From Polyangiaceae bacterium (GTDB lineage: Bacteria; Myxococcota; Polyangia; Polyangiales; Polyangiaceae), in NCBI GenBank assembly GCA_025936205.1, contig JAICTU010000255.1, forward strand, positions 1 through 12,827: DNA of 12,827 bases, read 5' to 3'. A program made the position numbers and the translations under genes. The notes beneath the pieces are model-generated. The model had not been told where the DNA came from. It saw only the letters and a program-made list of their open reading frames with translations, and did no database searches. Shown one piece after another: positions 6,509 to 12,827 of the stretch. How positions within the stretch are numbered: position 1 is the stretch's first letter; each line of letters starts with the position of its first letter.

Positions 6509-7474
6509 ATGGGCTCCCGCTGGCTCGTGCTCTCCGCGGTAGCTGCCCTGGCCTGGACGAGCGCGGCGCCGGCTCGGGCAGCCGAGCTCCGGCTCGAGCA
6601 ACCCTCGCCCTGCAGCTCCGTGGAGGAGCTATCGTTCCGCGTTTCGCGGGCTCTGGGCCAGCCCGTGGAACACGTGCAGGGTCCGGCGTTCGCCGTCCAG
6701 GTCCGACAGGACGCGCGAAGCTTTCACGCCCGCCTGGAAATCTCGGCGGCAGGCTCGAACCCCTCCGGCCTGCGCCAGCTCGAGGCCGCGAGCTGCGAAG
6801 AGCTGACCGACGCGCTGGCGCTGGCGATCGCGCTCGCGCTGGGCTCCAGCGCTCAGGAAGCCATGACGCCAGCTCCTGCCGAGCCGCCGGGTCCTGCCGA
6901 GCCGCCGTCGGATGGGCACGCGGCCCTGGCATCGAGCGAGGCCTCCCCTGCCGCGCTCCACGCCGCGCTCGGCGCCGCGCTGATCGCCGACACCGGCTCG
7001 CTGCCTGCTGCCGGATTCGGCACTGAAATCGGCTTGCGGCTCGCTGGAAGCCTGCTCGAGCTGCACGCGCGTGGTCTGTTGCTGCCGGCGCGCGAGGCCA
7101 GCATTGATAGCTCCGACTCCTCGTCGCCCGGGGCCGAGCTGGGCCTGCTCGCGGGCGTGATGCTCGGCTGTGTACCGCTGTCGCACGGCGTCGTAGATCT
7201 GGCGGCCTGCGCGGGCGCCGAGATCGGACAACTTTCGGGCCGCGGCACCCGCGTCGCGTCGCCGCACGAGCGACACTCCCTCTGGTCCGCGGCGCGCCTC
7301 GACCTGGCGGCGCGCAAGCTCTTGCCCGGCGTACCGCTGGCGCTGGAGCTCGGCTTCAGCGCAGCCGCCCCGCTGCTGCGCGATGATTTCATCCTGAAGG
7401 ATATCGGGACGGTACACCGGCCCGCGAACGTCGTCGGGCGTGCCGGGTTGGGGCTCTGCTGGCTCTTCCGATGA
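6509..7474 (+). CDS. Exported protein, possible outer-membrane barrel, of ECF cluster
   Basis: A 321-residue protein with a clear signal peptide (hydrophobic 6-20, likely cleavage ARA before Ala25). The mature N-terminal domain (25-112) contains Cys35 and Cys96, likely a disulfide, and ends CEELTDALALAIALAL. This arrangement recurs in unnamed myxobacterial proteins next to ECF sigma genes (recollection, not a search). A Pro/Ala linker (118-135) contains a 16-bp exact duplication (6874-6889 and 6892-6907). The C-terminal half (about 150-321) alternates short hydrophobic strands such as GTEIGLRLAGSLLELHARGLLL and GRAGLGLCWLFR and ends near an aromatic residue, as outer-membrane barrels do. I infer an envelope location. 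It is first in a rightward cluster with the sigma factor; its function is unknown. Confidence 0.75.
   Translation: MGSRWLVLSAVAALAWTSAAPARAAELRLEQPSPCSSVEELSFRVSRALGQPVEHVQGPAFAVQVRQDARSFHARLEISAAGSNPSGLRQLEAASCEELTDALALAIALALGSSAQEAMTPAPAEPPGPAEPPSDGHAALASSEASPAALHAALGAALIADTGSLPAAGFGTEIGLRLAGSLLELHARGLLLPAREASIDSSDSSSPGAELGLLAGVMLGCVPLSHGVVDLAACAGAEIGQLSGRGTRVASPHERHSLWSAARLDLAARKLLPGVPLALELGFSAAAPLLRDDFILKDIGTVHRPANVVGRAGLGLCWLFR
6874..6907 (+). repeat. Tandem 18-bp-period repeat in the linker
   Basis: TCCTGCCGAGCCGCCG occurs exactly at 6874-6889 and 6892-6907, encoding PAEPPGPAEPPS. It lengthens the proline-rich linker and is a likely site of copy-number change. Confidence 0.6.
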
Positions 7475-7544
7475 GCCCGAGCTGACAAAACCCACGCGGC
7501 ACGGACATGAATCAGACGGCCCCAACTCTCACCCTCGCGCCGAC

Positions 7545-8135
7545 GTGAACGTTTACAGGAAGCCTGCTGAGCCGCCCCCCGCCCCGCCGCGGGAAGGCTC
7601 CGCCGAGCCACGCCCTGCCGCGCCAGCACCGCTCCCCGATTTTCAAAGCGTCTACAGCGAGCACTTCAGCTTCGCTTGCCGCTCCCTGCGCCTGCTCGGC
7701 GTCGCTCCGGATGCGCTCGAAGACGCCGCGCAAGACGTGTTCGGCGTGGTCTCGCGACGCCTCGGCGAGCACAGCGGCGAGGGCTCGCTGCGCACCTGGT
7801 TGTTCGCGATCGTGCAGCGCGTCGCGGCCAACCACCGGCGCACCCAGCGCCGCAAGCAACAGCCGCTGGAGCCGCTCTCCCCTGCCGCACGCGCCGAAGG
7901 CCCGAGCCCGGAAGCTCAGGCAGAAGCGGCTCAGGCCGCGAGCATCGTGCAGCGCTTCTGCGAAGGGCTCGATGACGGCCGGCGCGCGCTGTTCATCCTG
8001 GCCCTCGTAGAAGAGGTGCCGGCGCGCGAGATCGCCCCCGTGCTCGGTATCCCGCTCTTCACCGTATACTCCCGCGTCCGCAGCTTGCGCCAGCAGCTGC
8101 AGCGCTTCCTCGAGCCCTACGAGGTGAAAGCATGA
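7545..8135 (+). CDS. ECF-type sigma-70 factor
   Basis: A 196-residue protein from GTG 7545. After a proline/alanine-rich N-terminal tail (about 5-31), sigma region 2 spans 32-105: DFQSVYSEHFSFACRSLRLLGVAPDALEDAAQDVFGVVSRRL, then LRTWLFAIVQRVAANHRRTQRR, where the core-binding and -10-recognition helices lie. A variable linker (106-132) leads to region 4 (about 134-190), with the helix-turn-helix VPAREIAPVLGIPLFTVYSRVRSLRQQL recognising the -35. It has no region 1 or 3, as in extracytoplasmic-function factors. An in-frame GTG at 7440 would overlap the upstream gene by 35 bp and add a poor, unstructured 35 residues. I prefer 7545, where DVNVYRKP resembles the start of relatives. Its last codons overlap the next gene (ATGA), implying translational coupling. 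Target promoters are unknown. Confidence 0.9.
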   Translation: MNVYRKPAEPPPAPPREGSAEPRPAAPAPLPDFQSVYSEHFSFACRSLRLLGVAPDALEDAAQDVFGVVSRRLGEHSGEGSLRTWLFAIVQRVAANHRRTQRRKQQPLEPLSPAARAEGPSPEAQAEAAQAASIVQRFCEGLDDGRRALFILALVEEVPAREIAPVLGIPLFTVYSRVRSLRQQLQRFLEPYEVKA

Positions 8136-8860
8136 CCACACCCGATCTCGTGGATGGCTATCTCCAGCTCACGCGCCACGCGCTGACTCCTTCCTCCGAG
8201 CTGCGCGACCGCGTGCAGGCGCGGCTGCAGGTCCCGGCGCCCATCGCGCTGCAGCCTTCGCTCGCTGCCGCGAAGCCGCGCGGCCTGCTTCGAAGCAAGC
8301 TGGCGAGCCTGGCGCTGAGCGGCACCCTGCTCGCGCTCGGCTTCGTCGCTGGCTACGCGCTCCGCCCCGATCCCGGGGCTCCGCCGCCGCTGCCCCGCCC
8401 CGCGCAGCAGCTGTTGGCTTTTGATATCGAAGCACCAAGCGACACTCCGGCGGTACCAGGGTGGGCCCCCTCCACGGCCCTCGCGCGAGAACCCGCCGTT
8501 GTCACAACGCACACTCCGCACGCACGCAAACCAGGTGCCACCGCCCGGCCCCAGCTCGAACCCCAGCCCGCCGACACGGCGCGGGCGGCACGCGGCCCCA
8601 ACGAGGAGCTGGCGCTGCTGGCGCGCGCCGAACGCGCGGTGCGGGCCGACAACTCCGCGCTGGCGCTGGCGCTGATCGACGAGCTCGAAGCGCGCTTCCC
8701 CAGCTCGACGCTGCTGGAAGAGCGGCGCGCGATCGAGCTGCTCTCACACTGCGTGGCGCACGCCAGCGACGCGCACCAGCGCGCCGACCGCTTCCTGCGC
8801 CAGCATCCGCGCACGGTCTACGCCGAGCGCATCGCGGCGCTCTGCCCGAGTGAACCCTGA
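8132..8860 (+). CDS. Single-span membrane protein, candidate anti-sigma factor
   Basis: A 242-residue protein starting at ATG 8132 within the ATGA overlap with the sigma gene. A cytoplasmic N-terminus of about 52 residues (LVDGYLQLTRHALTPSSELRDRVQARLQ) precedes one transmembrane helix (about 57-77, LASLALSGTLLALGFVAGYAL). A Pro/Ala/Thr-rich periplasmic linker (78-155) leads to a helical C-terminal domain (about 157-238), ELALLARAERAVRADNSALALALIDELEARFP and onward, resembling a TPR-like helix pair with Cys207 and Cys238. The topology, overlap and short inner domain fit an anti-sigma factor that holds the ECF factor at the membrane. However, no zinc-binding HxxxCxxC motif is present and I recognise no named family. 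The function is inferred from context. Confidence 0.75.
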   Translation: MTTPDLVDGYLQLTRHALTPSSELRDRVQARLQVPAPIALQPSLAAAKPRGLLRSKLASLALSGTLLALGFVAGYALRPDPGAPPPLPRPAQQLLAFDIEAPSDTPAVPGWAPSTALAREPAVVTTHTPHARKPGATARPQLEPQPADTARAARGPNEELALLARAERAVRADNSALALALIDELEARFPSSTLLEERRAIELLSHCVAHASDAHQRADRFLRQHPRTVYAERIAALCPSEP

Positions 8861-8894
8861 CAATCAGCGGCAACGCCGGACATTGATCTGCTCG

Positions 8895-8900
8895 AAGGAG
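8895..8900 (+). promoter_or_regulatory. Ribosome-binding site AAGGAG for the lipoprotein gene
   Basis: AAGGAG lies seven bases before ATG 8908 and fixes that start. Strong sites like this are scarce in the window. The 47-bp gap also holds CTGACA (8857-8862) followed 18 bp later by CATTGA, a weak candidate promoter. Confidence 0.65.
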
Positions 8901-8907
8901 TCTCCAC

Positions 8908-10347
8908 ATGTCTCACTCGATCCGAATCAGCCAGTGTTTTCTCGCGCTCGGGCTCGGCGCTTGCTCCGGCAACGTCGTCAATCTGGGCGAAGGCCAGACG
9001 CCGCCGCCGGAGCCCTTGCCTTCGTACTCGCGCTGCCTCGAGTCCACGAGCGTCGAGGGGGACGTGATCGTCACCGAGCAGGCGCAGATCGATCAGCTGG
9101 AGGGCTGCGTAGCGATCCACGGCGACTTGAAGGTGTACCCGATGTTCAATCCGGATCTGCGGCCCCTGCACGCGCTGCAGACGGTGAGTGGTGACCTGTT
9201 CTTTGCCCCGCCCTTGGACGAGCTGCACGCCGACGTCCTCGACCTGATGTCCTCGGTCATGGCCGCCGGGTGGCTCGGGAGCTTCGCGGGCTTGGAAGCA
9301 CTGCAGAAGGTAGGAGGCTTGTGGCTCTCGTCGCCGGCAGCAGCCGATCTCGAGCCGCTCTCCGGGCTGAGCGCGCTCATCGGCGGCCAGCTCACGATCG
9401 AGAGTGCGAACAACCTGCTGGATTTGGCTCCGCTCGCGAACCTGACTGGAATTCACTCGCTGTCGGTTCGGGGCGACCAGATCGAGAGCATCGCCGACCT
9501 GCAGCTCGGAGAGGCACTCGACTACGTGAATCTCGTCGCTCCCCGGCTCACGGAGCTCGGCGAATTGAATCAGGTGCGCAGCGTCTCGGGGAACGTCTGG
9601 ATCAGTGGCACCGGTCTGCGCGACCTCGGCGGCCTTTCGAGCCTGGAAACCGTCGGGCGAGAACTCGTCATCGATTACAACGCCGAGCTGCGTAGCCTCA
9701 GCGGGCTGGAGAACCTGCAATCTGTCGGCCAAGAGCTTCGGGTGCTGCAAAATCCGCTGCTCCAGGACCTCACTGCCCTGGCCGGGCTCCAGAACGCTGA
9801 CGCGCTGACCATCATGGAGAACCACAGCCTGCGCCGTATCCCGGACTTTCCGGCGCTGCGGTTGAAGGGCCTGGGGATCGTGAACAATGACTCGCTCGAA
9901 GAAGTCGCGGACTTCACCGGCCTGTACAACTACTATCACCCGGTCCCCGGGGTCGACGTCGATTTCAGGGACTCTCAGGTGCCCAATCAGCTATCACGTG
10001 CCTTCTACGACCGGCTCCAACAACTCTCTGTCACTGGCAACCCGCTGCTGGCCCGCTACACAGTGCCGCTGAGCTCGAGAGGCGCCGAACAATTGGTGAT
10101 CGCCGGCAATGCCAGCTTGGCAGATCTAGATCTGGGAACGATCGCCACCGCCGACTTGCTTTCGATCAGAGGCAATCCCGCTCTCGCACACGTCAGCCAT
10201 GCACTCGCCAGCGTGAACGTGCTCAGCGTCCTCGGCAACCCCGCCCTGCCGCTCGATAGTTTCGACAGCGTCCAGACGTTCCAGCGCGAGATGTCCTCCG
10301 ACCCAATCCCACAGCTAGACTGCTTGCAGGGGGAGTGCACGCCCTGA
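8908..10347 (+). CDS. Lipoprotein with leucine-rich / receptor L-domain-like repeats
   Basis: A 479-residue protein. The signal ends in a lipobox, LALGLGAC, so Cys19 should be lipidated and the protein membrane-anchored. A short Pro-rich linker follows. From about 43 to 470 the chain repeats units of roughly 20-25 residues of the form strand-turn-L-xx-L, for example LSGLENLQSVGQELRVLQNPLLQDLTALAGLQ, with recurring GNPxL, GNAxL and NNDSL turns. This is typical of receptor L-domain-like solenoids. Cysteine pairs near both ends (Cys43/Cys67; DCLQGEC at the C-terminus) probably cap the solenoid. Such proteins usually bind ligands at the cell surface. The start is fixed by AAGGAG at 8895-8900. It lies 47 bp behind the putative anti-sigma gene and may belong to the same unit or be a sigma target. 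The 3' end converges on the folate-family gene 53 bp away. Confidence 0.82.
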   Translation: MSHSIRISQCFLALGLGACSGNVVNLGEGQTPPPEPLPSYSRCLESTSVEGDVIVTEQAQIDQLEGCVAIHGDLKVYPMFNPDLRPLHALQTVSGDLFFAPPLDELHADVLDLMSSVMAAGWLGSFAGLEALQKVGGLWLSSPAAADLEPLSGLSALIGGQLTIESANNLLDLAPLANLTGIHSLSVRGDQIESIADLQLGEALDYVNLVAPRLTELGELNQVRSVSGNVWISGTGLRDLGGLSSLETVGRELVIDYNAELRSLSGLENLQSVGQELRVLQNPLLQDLTALAGLQNADALTIMENHSLRRIPDFPALRLKGLGIVNNDSLEEVADFTGLYNYYHPVPGVDVDFRDSQVPNQLSRAFYDRLQQLSVTGNPLLARYTVPLSSRGAEQLVIAGNASLADLDLGTIATADLLSIRGNPALAHVSHALASVNVLSVLGNPALPLDSFDSVQTFQREMSSDPIPQLDCLQGECTP

Positions 10348-10400
10348 GCCCGGGGGAGTGGGCAGTCCTGGCGTCGCGCGAGGTCGCGAGGCGCCGAGCC

Positions 10401-11126
10401 CTACTGCTCACTCGCTGCGCGCCGCGCCGCCAGCGCCGGAATGGCGGCGATCTTCGCCGCGTCCAGCTCCGCCCAGAGCAGCCCCTCCGGTCGGCGCCCA
10501 CGTGGGCAGCGGATCACGCGCGTGGGGGTGACCACGAAATCGACACGGAAGTCGTGCTCCGTCTCCGGCAACTCCTGCTCCAGCACCTGCACGTCGTGCA
10601 TGGTGGTCGCGATCCAGGTGCGCTCCGTCACCAGGCCCAGCTCGGATAAGAGCGCGTACTCCAGATCGGCGTAGCCCGCGCCCTTGCCGATGCGCACGCC
10701 GTCCGGGTTCACTGCCACGGTGCCGCACACGATCAGATCGATGGGCGGGAGCTCTTCGACGCGCGTCGGCACGCCGTGGCGCTGCGCTCCTTCGCTGCTC
10801 GCCAGTAGCTCCGCGTTCGCGCCCGGCCCGGCCGCGAGCGCAATGAACGGGCACTCCGTCGCCAGCTTCGGCACCGCCATGTACAGCCGCTTGCCTTGCT
10901 CCAGCGCCAAGCGCCGCACGGGCAGCTGCGGCGTGTCGGGGTTGGTCTTGAGCGCGCGAGCGGCGCGCCACTCGTCGAGCAGAGCGAGCCGCTGGGCCGC
11001 CGCCTCGGCTTGCTGGAAGCCGGGGATGCGCCCCGCCGGTGGCACCGCGCTGCGCACCTCGGGATCGGCCGCAATGCGCTGCCAGATCTGCTCGCGCAGC
11101 CGCTGCTTGTCGGCGCCCGAGCTCAC
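10401..11126 (-). CDS. 5-formyltetrahydrofolate cyclo-ligase family protein
   Basis: A 241-residue protein. Recognisable segments are RIPGFQQAEAAAQRL (33-47), LKTNPDTPQLPVRRLALEQGKRLYMAVPKL (59-88), LPPIDLIVCGTVAVNPDGVRIGKGAGYADLEYALLSELGLV (127-166) and TTMHDVQVLEQELPETEHDFRVDFVVTP (174-201). Classical enzymes convert 5-formyl-THF to 5,10-methenyl-THF with ATP and have a glycine-rich GGGxYDR loop; here it reads GKGAGYADLE. That, with the KTNPDTPQ and MAVP motifs, places it nearer the divergent COG0212/MTHFSD-like branch, one plant member of which has been linked to thiamin metabolism. Cyclo-ligase activity is therefore uncertain. The GTG start overlaps the preceding gene's TGA (GTGA). It is the last gene of the leftward Bat operon. 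Confidence 0.85.
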   Translation of the reverse strand: MSSGADKQRLREQIWQRIAADPEVRSAVPPAGRIPGFQQAEAAAQRLALLDEWRAARALKTNPDTPQLPVRRLALEQGKRLYMAVPKLATECPFIALAAGPGANAELLASSEGAQRHGVPTRVEELPPIDLIVCGTVAVNPDGVRIGKGAGYADLEYALLSELGLVTERTWIATTMHDVQVLEQELPETEHDFRVDFVVTPTRVIRCPRGRRPEGLLWAELDAAKIAAIPALAARRAASEQ

Positions 11127-11701
11127 GCCTGCGGCTCCTCATCGAGCACCGCCCCGGCGGGCGGCGCGACGGCGTGCGAGAGCGCCACGATCTCGACCAG
11201 GATGGCCCGGAACACGACGTCCACATCGTCCACGTCCACCACGTCCGCGTGTTGCTCCAGCGTGCGCTCGATGTGCTCATTCACGAACGCCACCAGCGCC
11301 GGCTGGTCGATGGCCACGATGTCCTCGGAGTCGAGAGCGTCGCGCGGATCCGAACGGCGCAGCTCCTGGTCTGCGGACAGGGCCAGGTCGGCGGCAGCCA
11401 CGGCCTCGGGGGTCACGCTGCGCAGCGCGCTGCCCGCGAAGCTCTCGAAACCGACGTAGACGGCCAGCGCCAGCATGTGGCCGAGCGCCAGCGCCGTGTC
11501 GTCGAGTGAGGCGGAGAGCTTGCGCGCCAGGTACGCGGTGAGCGCCGGCTGCTGCGCGGTGAGCCGCTCGTAGCTGGCGCGCGCCAGCTGCTGCGCACGG
11601 CCGTCAGCGGCAGAGAAGTTCGCCTCCATGCTGCGGATGCTGCTCTCCGGCAAACGTGCATGGCGCGGCACGGGGCGGATCGCAGAGCGCCGGACCCACA
11701 T
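11123..11701 (-). CDS. Conserved-looking helical protein of the Bat operon, unknown function
   Basis: A 192-residue protein from ATG 11701, four bases after the stop of the BatE-like gene, with GGAGG about 12 bases upstream. It has no signal peptide, and its only strongly hydrophobic helix (LALGHMLALAVYVGFESFAG, about 71-90) is short and mixed with charge nearby. The middle is an ADLALSADQELRRSDPRDALDSEDIVAIDQPALVAFVNEHIERTL helical block. An acidic stretch DVVDVDDVDVVF (153-164) precedes a last helix VEIVALSHAV. I do not recognise a family. A second ATG at 11629 (MEANFS) could be the start, and the frame also runs upstream to 11752 inside the BatE-like gene. Its place between BatE and the folate-family gene, with a GTGA overlap to the latter, implies co-expression. 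Confidence 0.75.
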   Translation of the reverse strand: MWVRRSAIRPVPRHARLPESSIRSMEANFSAADGRAQQLARASYERLTAQQPALTAYLARKLSASLDDTALALGHMLALAVYVGFESFAGSALRSVTPEAVAAADLALSADQELRRSDPRDALDSEDIVAIDQPALVAFVNEHIERTLEQHADVVDVDDVDVVFRAILVEIVALSHAVAPPAGAVLDEEPQA

Positions 11702-11705
11702 GGCT

Positions 11706-12587
11706 TCAGCTGCCCTCCGTCGTCGAGGCGAGCCGGCGCACCTGCGCCGCATTCAACCAGGCCATCTCGTCGCCCCACTCCACTTTGACGAGCGCACCGC
11801 GCGACTCGGCGATGTAGACGAGCGAGCCCTCCGGCACGCGGTCGCCCGCCGCATCCTGCGCGGACGGGCTCCGTGCCACGCTGACGGGCCGCCCCTGCCC
11901 GTCGAGCAGCCGCGCCTCCTCCACGATCACCACGGCGGGAGAGAAGCTCCGGCGCAAGTGCTGGCCTGCGGCCGCCATGCTTCCGCCCAGCGCGAGCAGG
12001 AAGCCTCCCGCCACGGCCACGATCGACCCGCTGAGCCGCATCTCGTGCGAGCGCAGGAACAGCCGCCCGCCGAGCCCGAGCGCGAGCAGCAGCGAGCCGA
12101 ACAGCGCCGTGCCCGCCCACACGTCCTCGCCGATCAGACCGGTCAACGCGCGCAGCAAGCGCGGCCGCGCCACCACTCCGCTCGCGTGCTCCTTGGCGCG
12201 CTGCTCGGAGATGGTCTCGCGCAGCCTGCCCAGCGCCACGCGCGCCTCGTCATCGGAGGGGTCGAGAGCCAGCGCTTCCTCGAACGCGGCGGCGGCCTGC
12301 CCCAGATCGGACGGCTTACGCGCGGACGACTCCGCGCGCCCCAGATAGGCCACGCCACGATCGAAGCTCAGCGTCGGATGCACCAGGCCCTGATCGGACC
12401 ATTGCTCCAGCTGGTCGATGGCTTCACTGAAGGAGCCCTTGGCGATCGCCGCGTCGAGCGGCGCGAGATCGACATGGGGAGGAGCGCCGCCTGTGGCTGC
12501 GTTCGCGGCGCCGAGCCACACGCAAAGCGCGCACAGCGAGACGGCGAGCACCCAGGGCACGCGCACCGGCAAGACCCTGGGCCTCAC
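11706..12587 (-). CDS. batE: BatE-like protein: signal peptide, TPR, two TM helices, SH3
   Basis: A 293-residue protein. The signal peptide is residues 1-30 (PWVLAVSLCALCVWLGAANA). TPR-like helices cover about 41-130, including LSFDRGVAYLGRAE and AAAAFEEALALDPSDDEARVALGRLRE. Two membrane helices follow (about 156-176 and 185-207), then a bacterial SH3 domain (about 218-287) with SPAVVIVEEARLLDG, VPEGSLVYIAESRGALVKVEW and DEMAWLNAAQVRRL. This order is that of BatE in Bacteroides-aerotolerance operons, inner-membrane proteins with periplasmic TPRs thought to work with von Willebrand-domain BatA/BatB. The start is GTG 12587, overlapping the stop of the BatD-like gene as GTGA. The symbol is by architecture and neighbours; sequence identity to named BatE proteins was not tested. 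Confidence 0.8.
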   Translation of the reverse strand: MRPRVLPVRVPWVLAVSLCALCVWLGAANAATGGAPPHVDLAPLDAAIAKGSFSEAIDQLEQWSDQGLVHPTLSFDRGVAYLGRAESSARKPSDLGQAAAAFEEALALDPSDDEARVALGRLRETISEQRAKEHASGVVARPRLLRALTGLIGEDVWAGTALFGSLLLALGLGGRLFLRSHEMRLSGSIVAVAGGFLLALGGSMAAAGQHLRRSFSPAVVIVEEARLLDGQGRPVSVARSPSAQDAAGDRVPEGSLVYIAESRGALVKVEWGDEMAWLNAAQVRRLASTTEGS

Positions 12588-12827
12588 GCCCGCGCCTCGT
12601 CCGCCTGCCCGCGCGCCGCGGTGGGCACGCTGCGGGGCGGCTGCTTCAGCATGCGTTTGGCCAGGCTCTCCGCGCGCCCGAGCAGCGCGCCCGCGTCACG
12701 CTTGTCGAGGCTGCTGCCGGCCAGGCGCAGCTCGCCGCACTGGCGCAGGACCTCCACCACTTCGGCCGCCAGCGCCGGGGCGAGCCCCGCGCCGGCGAGC
12801 CGCGCCTCGAGCTCGGAGCGCAACAGG
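12584..12827 (-). CDS. C-terminal end of a BatD-like protein, cut by the window edge
   Basis: About 80 C-terminal codons are visible; the frame stays open to the right edge, so the gene begins outside the window and a TTG at 12823 is only internal. The segment is SELEARLAGAGLAPALAAEVVEVLRQCGELRLAGSSLDKRDAGALLGRAESLAKRML followed by a basic/proline tail. It is cytoplasmic-looking and helical. This resembles the C-terminal tail of myxobacterial BatD proteins, and position directly ahead of the BatE-like gene with a GTGA overlap supports that reading. From this fragment alone the identity is tentative. Confidence 0.6.
   Translation of the reverse strand, partial: LLRSELEARLAGAGLAPALAAEVVEVLRQCGELRLAGSSLDKRDAGALLGRAESLAKRMLKQPPRSVPTAARGQADEARA

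Noticed and set aside
10348..10400. Bidirectional terminator between the convergent lipoprotein and folate-family genes
   Set aside because: Only an imperfect TCGCG/CGCGA stem is visible and neither side has a T-run.

Overview
The window is very GC-rich, and its real genes carry G or C at most third codon positions. One protein ends in a MYXO-CTERM-like tail. Several secreted proteins are of types familiar from myxobacteria: signal peptide plus beta-rich body, L-domain-like repeat lipoprotein, BatE-like TPR/SH3 protein, and ECF sigma factor with a membrane partner. This points to a Myxococcota chromosome, probably of the Polyangiales type. That is inference from protein style; there is no rRNA or other marker in the window. 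I see no insertion sequence, phage gene, tRNA or CRISPR array.

Layout from left to right. (1) Positions 1-366 hold no convincing gene but carry two related palindromes around a TTTCCATGG core, a strong GC hairpin and a diverged direct repeat. (2) A leftward TetR regulator (1331-1963) is followed by an alpha/beta-hydrolase-fold protein (367-1302). The hydrolase's nucleophile serine and oxyanion glycine are both replaced. (3) The 219-bp divergent intergenic region upstream of the TetR gene holds a small inverted repeat and a 30-bp-period repeat. A rightward secreted protein (2183-3043) with a MYXO-CTERM-like anchor follows. (4) Positions 3044-3623 hold what looks like a leftward, frameshifted low-complexity gene whose stop abuts the preceding gene's stop. 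(5) A leftward diguanylate cyclase (3624-4742) with intact GGEEF and RxxD sites is divergent from a rightward RimK-like ATP-grasp ligase with an RLAN-type N-terminal region (4997-6451). (6) A rightward cluster encodes a signal-peptide protein with a possible outer-membrane barrel (6509-7474), an ECF-type sigma factor (7545-8135), a single-span membrane protein that overlaps it (8132-8860), and a repeat lipoprotein (8908-10347). (7) A tightly coupled leftward operon ends the window: BatD-like C-terminus (12584-12827, cut by the edge), BatE-like TPR/SH3 protein (11706-12587), an unknown protein (11123-11701) and a 5-formyltetrahydrofolate cyclo-ligase family protein (10401-11126). Two of its junctions are GTGA start/stop overlaps.

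Three functional themes stand out. The ECF cluster looks like an envelope-signalling unit in which the overlapping membrane protein is the natural candidate for regulating the sigma factor. The cyclase/ATP-grasp pair recalls the known link between cyclic di-GMP and RimK in pseudomonads. The terminal operon joins an aerotolerance-type Bat module to a folate-family protein. The points most worth checking are the hydrolase lacking its nucleophile, the paired palindromes, the frameshifted reading frame at 3044-3498, and the cyclase/ATP-grasp pairing.
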